Shown here: positions 60,881-64,000 of the stretch, piece by piece
How the letters are laid out: every line of letters starts with the position of its first letter
Numbering within the stretch: position 1 is the first letter of the stretch
Source of the DNA: Micromonospora coxensis
GTDB lineage: Bacteria > Actinomycetota > Actinomycetes > Mycobacteriales > Micromonosporaceae
Direction: 5' to 3'
Length of the DNA stretch: 64,000 nucleotides
Assembly (NCBI RefSeq): GCF_900090295.1
Contig: NZ_LT607753.1
Coordinates: 4,402,001-4,466,000, forward strand
Notes under the pieces: generated by a model
What the model was told of the DNA's origin: nothing
Seen by the model: the letters and a program-made list of their open reading frames with translations, nothing else
The model's database searches: none
Made by a program: the position numbers and the translations under genes

Positions 60881-63408
60881 GCTCCGGCAGGGCCGGCGAT
60901 CCCGTCGACCGGGCCGACTCCCACGGCACCCCGCCACGAGTCCTCCTGCTGATCGCCGCCGTCACGCTCACCGCACTGGCGGCGATCGTGATCGGCCTGA
61001 CCGTCCCGGTCACGCTCCCGCCGGACGACCCCCTGCCCGCGCCGGCGCGGTTCGGCCTCGCCGTCGCCGCGTTCGCGGTCGCCCAGCTGGCCCGGCTGCG
61101 GTTCCGCACCGCGACCGGCATGATCAGCATCACCTGGGGCGAGGCCGCCCTGATCGTCTGCCTCTACTTCGTGCCGCCCGGGTGGCTGCCCGCCGCGGCG
61201 CTGCTCGGCGTCGGGCTCGCCTGGGGCGGGATGTCCCTGGCCGTCGACCGCCGGCCCCCGGTCGAGGTGCTGCGGATCGCCGCCTCGCTGACCGCCGCCA
61301 CCGCGCTGGCCGTCACGGTCGCCACCGCGCTCGGCGCGCCGCTGCTGGCCGCCCCCACTCCGGGGCTCGCCGCCGCGCTGATCGCCGGCTCGGTCACCTA
61401 CCTGCTCGCCACCGCCTGTCTCGGCGGGGCCACCCTGGCCCTGCGGCACGGCGTTCCCGTCGGCCCGCCGATCCTCGTCGCGCTCCGCGGCAAGTCGCTG
61501 ATGTTCGTCGGCAACGTGGCGGTCGGCCTGGCCGTGGTGGCGCTGCTGGAGATCGACGCCCGCTGGCTGCTGCTGCTCCCGCCGCCGCTCTGGCTGCTCC
61601 AGCAGACCTACCGGCACCGGCTGCGCGCCGATCGGGAGCGCCGGGACTGGCGGGCGTTCGCCGAGGCCACCGCCGCGCTCAACCAGCTCGACGAGCGCGG
61701 GGTGGCCACCGCCGCGGTGACCGGCGCGCTGCACCTGTTCGGGGCCGAACTGGTCGACGTCGACGTGGCCCGGGGCGACGGCCGCTGGCGGCGCTACCGG
61801 GGCGACGCCGCGGGCCAGGTCCGCGACCGGGAGGTGGGCCCGCCCGGCCCGTCCACCGCCGGCGAGCACGAGCTGACCCGCCCGCTCACCGTCGGCGACG
61901 TCGAGGTCGGCCAGCTGCGGGTCCGGTTCCCCGCGTCGGGGCCGCCGAGCGCCCGCGAGCGCGACGCGGTGGCCGCCTTCTCCGACGCCCTCGCCGCCGC
62001 GCTGCACGACGCGGCCACCCACCGGGAGCTGCGGCTGGTCAGCGCCCGGTCGTCGTACGAGGCGGTGCACGACGCGCTGACCGGGCTGGTCAACCGGGCG
62101 GCCATGCTCAGCAAGGGCGACCAGTCGCTGCGACAGCTCGCCCACGACCGTCCCGTCGCCCTCCTGCTGCTGGACATCAACCAGTTCAAGGAGGTCAACG
62201 ACACCCTGGGGCACGCGGCCGGCGACCAGCTGCTGCGGCTGACCGCCAACCGGCTGGGCGCGCTCGCCCGCCCCGGTGACCTGCTGGGCCGCCTCGGCGG
62301 GGACGAGTTCGCCCTGCTGCTGACGTCGGTGCCGGTGGTCGGCGACCGGGCGGCCCCGATGGCGTACGCGCTGCGCCAGGCCCGGGAGATCGCCGAGCGG
62401 CTGGCCGCACCGACCGAGGTGGCCGGGGTGCGGATGTCCGTCGAGGTCTCGGTCGGGGTGGTGGTGGCCGGCGCGGGCACCGCCGACCTGACCGAGCTGC
62501 TGCGCCGGGCCGACATCGCGATGTACCAGGCCAAGGAGGGCGGCGGCAGCGTCGCCGCGTACGACAGCTCCCGCGACGCCGCGAGCACCGACCAGCTCGC
62601 GCTGCTGGCCGAGCTGCGGGAGGCGTTGCAGACCGACGACCAGCTGGTGCTGGCCCTGCAACCGGCGGTCGACCTGGCCACCGGCGCGCCGACCGGGGTG
62701 GAGGCGCTGATCCGCTGGCGGCACCCCCGGCGCGGCTGGCTCGGCCCGGTGGACTTCATCCGCCCGGTGGAGAACAGCGAGCAGCTCGGCACCTTCACCC
62801 GGTACGTGCTGGACAAGGCGCTCGCGGTGGCGGCCGACTGGACCCGGCAGGGGCTGGACGTGCCGATCTCGGTGAACCTGTCGGCGCGCAGCCTGCTCGA
62901 CCCGCGACTGCCGGCCGAGATCGCCGACGCGCTGCGCCGGCACCAGGTGCCGCCGCACCGGCTGGTCCTGGAGATCACCGAGACGGTGGTGATGAGCGAG
63001 CTGGAGGTGATCGACGAAGTGCTGGCGACCCTGCGGGCCATGGGCGTGCAGCTCGCCGTCGACGACTTCGGCACCGGCTTCTCGTCGCTGACCTTCCTGA
63101 CCCGGATCGCCGTCGACGAGTTGAAGGTCGACCGCTCCTTCGTGATCCGGATGGTCGACTCGCCGGAGGCCGCCGCGATCGTCCGGACCACCGTCGGGCT
63201 CGCCCACGAGCTGGGCCTGCGGGTGGTCGCGGAGGGTGTGGAGACCGCCGAGCAGCGGCTGGCCCTGGCCGAGCTGGGCTGCACCGCCGCCCAGGGCTAC
63301 CACTTCTTCAAGCCGATGCCGGCCGACAAGATCGGCGCGGTGCTGGGGACGCTGCGCGACTCCGCCGAGTCGAACGTCTTCCCGCTGCGCGCCGACGGCG
63401 CTTCCTGA
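60877..63408 (+). CDS. Membrane-bound GGDEF-EAL cyclic di-GMP enzyme
   Basis: An 843-residue signalling protein. About eight membrane helices (about 20-235) form an unknown sensor, followed by a GAF-like region (about 250-385), a GGDEF domain (about 395-560; RPGDLLGRLGGDEF with the inhibitory RxxD five residues before GGDEF) and an EAL domain (about 575-830; GVEALIRW, NLSARSLLD, LEITETVV, DDFGTGFSS, LKVDRSF, AEGVET). Both active sites look intact, so the protein may synthesise and hydrolyse c-di-GMP. GTG 60877 is chosen because it is coupled to the leader ORF; GTG 60841 is the alternative. Confidence 0.93.
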   Translation: MSSGRAGDPVDRADSHGTPPRVLLLIAAVTLTALAAIVIGLTVPVTLPPDDPLPAPARFGLAVAAFAVAQLARLRFRTATGMISITWGEAALIVCLYFVPPGWLPAAALLGVGLAWGGMSLAVDRRPPVEVLRIAASLTAATALAVTVATALGAPLLAAPTPGLAAALIAGSVTYLLATACLGGATLALRHGVPVGPPILVALRGKSLMFVGNVAVGLAVVALLEIDARWLLLLPPPLWLLQQTYRHRLRADRERRDWRAFAEATAALNQLDERGVATAAVTGALHLFGAELVDVDVARGDGRWRRYRGDAAGQVRDREVGPPGPSTAGEHELTRPLTVGDVEVGQLRVRFPASGPPSARERDAVAAFSDALAAALHDAATHRELRLVSARSSYEAVHDALTGLVNRAAMLSKGDQSLRQLAHDRPVALLLLDINQFKEVNDTLGHAAGDQLLRLTANRLGALARPGDLLGRLGGDEFALLLTSVPVVGDRAAPMAYALRQAREIAERLAAPTEVAGVRMSVEVSVGVVVAGAGTADLTELLRRADIAMYQAKEGGGSVAAYDSSRDAASTDQLALLAELREALQTDDQLVLALQPAVDLATGAPTGVEALIRWRHPRRGWLGPVDFIRPVENSEQLGTFTRYVLDKALAVAADWTRQGLDVPISVNLSARSLLDPRLPAEIADALRRHQVPPHRLVLEITETVVMSELEVIDEVLATLRAMGVQLAVDDFGTGFSSLTFLTRIAVDELKVDRSFVIRMVDSPEAAAIVRTTVGLAHELGLRVVAEGVETAEQRLALAELGCTAAQGYHFFKPMPADKIGAVLGTLRDSAESNVFPLRADGAS

Positions 63409-63450
63409 CCGTCCGCGCGGCCGGGCGACCCGGGACCGTGCTCACGGGAT

Positions 63451-63496
63451 GCGGCGTGTCGCGGTGTCCCTTCTCGGGGACACCGCGACACGCCGC
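63451..63496. terminator. Perfect 20-bp hairpin between convergent genes
   Basis: 63451-63470 pairs perfectly with 63477-63496 around a TTCTCG loop, 43 bases after the GGDEF-EAL stop. It is the longest perfect stem I found in the window. Confidence 0.85.
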
Positions 63497-63510
63497 GAAC
63501 CGCCGACGGG

Positions 63511-64000
63511 TCAGCCCCGGGGCAGGACCGTGCCGACGACGGCGGGCATGGTGGCCCAGTCCGCGGAGGCGATGCTGGCGTGGGCGGCGGCGAGCTGGGC
63601 GACCCGGGCCCGGGCGGCCTCGACGTCACCCGCCGGCACGGCCGGGGCGACGTTCTGCGCGTCGGTCATCACCAGCAGGTAGTGGTTGGCGCCGTACCAG
63701 GAGGTGTCGATCCCGCCGGTGACGTACGCGCCCGCGTCGCCGTCGAAGAGGACGAACCAGGGGCGCAGGCCGGTGTCGGCGTACCGGGTGCGGGGGTCGC
63801 CGGCCTGGGCCCGGTGCACGGCGGGGAACGCCTGCGCCCGCTCCAACGTGCCGGCCGCGGCGAGCGTGCGCAGGTGCTGGGCATACTCGACGTCGGTCCA
63901 GAGGGTGTCGGTCGGGTTGCCCTCCTCGACCGTGCCCGGGATCAACTCGACGATCACCTTGCCGGCGAGCTGCTGCCGGCTCGGCCAGGCGTCGGCCCGG
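63511..64000 (-). CDS. C-terminal part of a PI-PLC-like (calcium-dependent type) protein, truncated by window edge
   Basis: 163 codons are visible to the stop at 63511-63513. The frame is open to the right edge with coding-like base use. Motifs QQLAGKVIVELIPGT, WFVLFDGDAGAYV, and YGANHYLLVMTDAQ resemble the C-terminal half of calcium-dependent phosphatidylinositol-specific phospholipase C proteins of bacteria (GKVIV strand and N-terminal His region expected upstream). The catalytic histidines lie outside the window, so activity cannot be judged. Confidence 0.5.
   Translation of the reverse strand, partial: RADAWPSRQQLAGKVIVELIPGTVEEGNPTDTLWTDVEYAQHLRTLAAAGTLERAQAFPAVHRAQAGDPRTRYADTGLRPWFVLFDGDAGAYVTGGIDTSWYGANHYLLVMTDAQNVAPAVPAGDVEAARARVAQLAAAHASIASADWATMPAVVGTVLPRG

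Overview
The window is very GC-rich DNA from an actinomycete, most likely of the Micromonosporaceae (inference from codon use, gene content and gene order; no 16S gene is present to confirm it). Two stretches keep the order known from Mycobacterium tuberculosis and other Actinobacteria. The first is mfd - (lipoprotein) - mazG - eno - divIC-like - DUF501 - ppx. The second, dispersed here by insertions, is thiolase - SGNH hydrolase - cbs, then metB - greA - DUF4307 - mca - small membrane protein. I see no insertion sequence, prophage, CRISPR array, rRNA or replication origin.

Layout. 1-3.2 kb: a truncated membrane protein, an S66 LD-carboxypeptidase, a cyclase-family protein with an extra N-terminal domain, and a proline-rich PH-like membrane protein. 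3.4-8.9 kb: mfd, a SurA-like lipoprotein and mazG. 9.0-12.4 kb: a padR-ABC ATPase-FtsX permease operon. 12.5-20 kb: a DUF885 peptidase, nudC with a coupled lipoprotein, then eno, divIC-like, DUF501, an acetyltransferase and ppx. 20.0-22.2 kb: a HigBA-type toxin-antitoxin pair, divergent from a PadR-HAAS pair, each with a visible operator. 22.3-29 kb: an LppU-like protein, dienelactone hydrolase, UdgB, and a DUF4129 - unknown - MoxR - DUF58 - membrane protein operon. 29-36 kb: an NDH-2, a large membrane protein, a tRNA-Leu(UAA) equivalent to bldA, two tandem Bax-inhibitor-1 paralogues and a thiolase. 36-41.4 kb: two SGNH hydrolases, DUF1232, cbs, an acetyltransferase and rnz. 41.4-42 kb: a gene-poor stretch with a structured rnz leader, a 12-codon ORF and a long inverted repeat. 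42-46.8 kb: the NAGGN osmoprotectant operon (asnO, ngg, M42 peptidase). 47-53.3 kb: msrA, a cation/proton antiporter, a lipoprotein, a secreted protein, a HIT protein and an AbiEii-like pair. 53.4-64 kb: metB, an amidase, DUF4328, ilvA, greA, DUF4307, mca, a GGDEF-EAL protein and a truncated PI-PLC-like gene.

How the genes fit together. cbs and metB form a transsulfuration pair; mca, msrA and NudC belong to thiol/redox and nucleotide housekeeping; the NAGGN operon and the antiporter suggest osmotic adaptation. Many junctions use 4-bp ATGA/GTGA overlaps, so translational coupling is common. The most unusual signals are (1) the rnz leader, whose tiny ORF overlaps one arm of a long-range RNA stem, (2) three mini-ORFs of 20-27 codons that begin or end exactly on neighbouring start/stop codons, (3) the bldA-type tRNA with one TTA-containing gene 3.5 kb away, and (4) two complete operator-promoter arrangements back to back at 20.7-20.8 kb.
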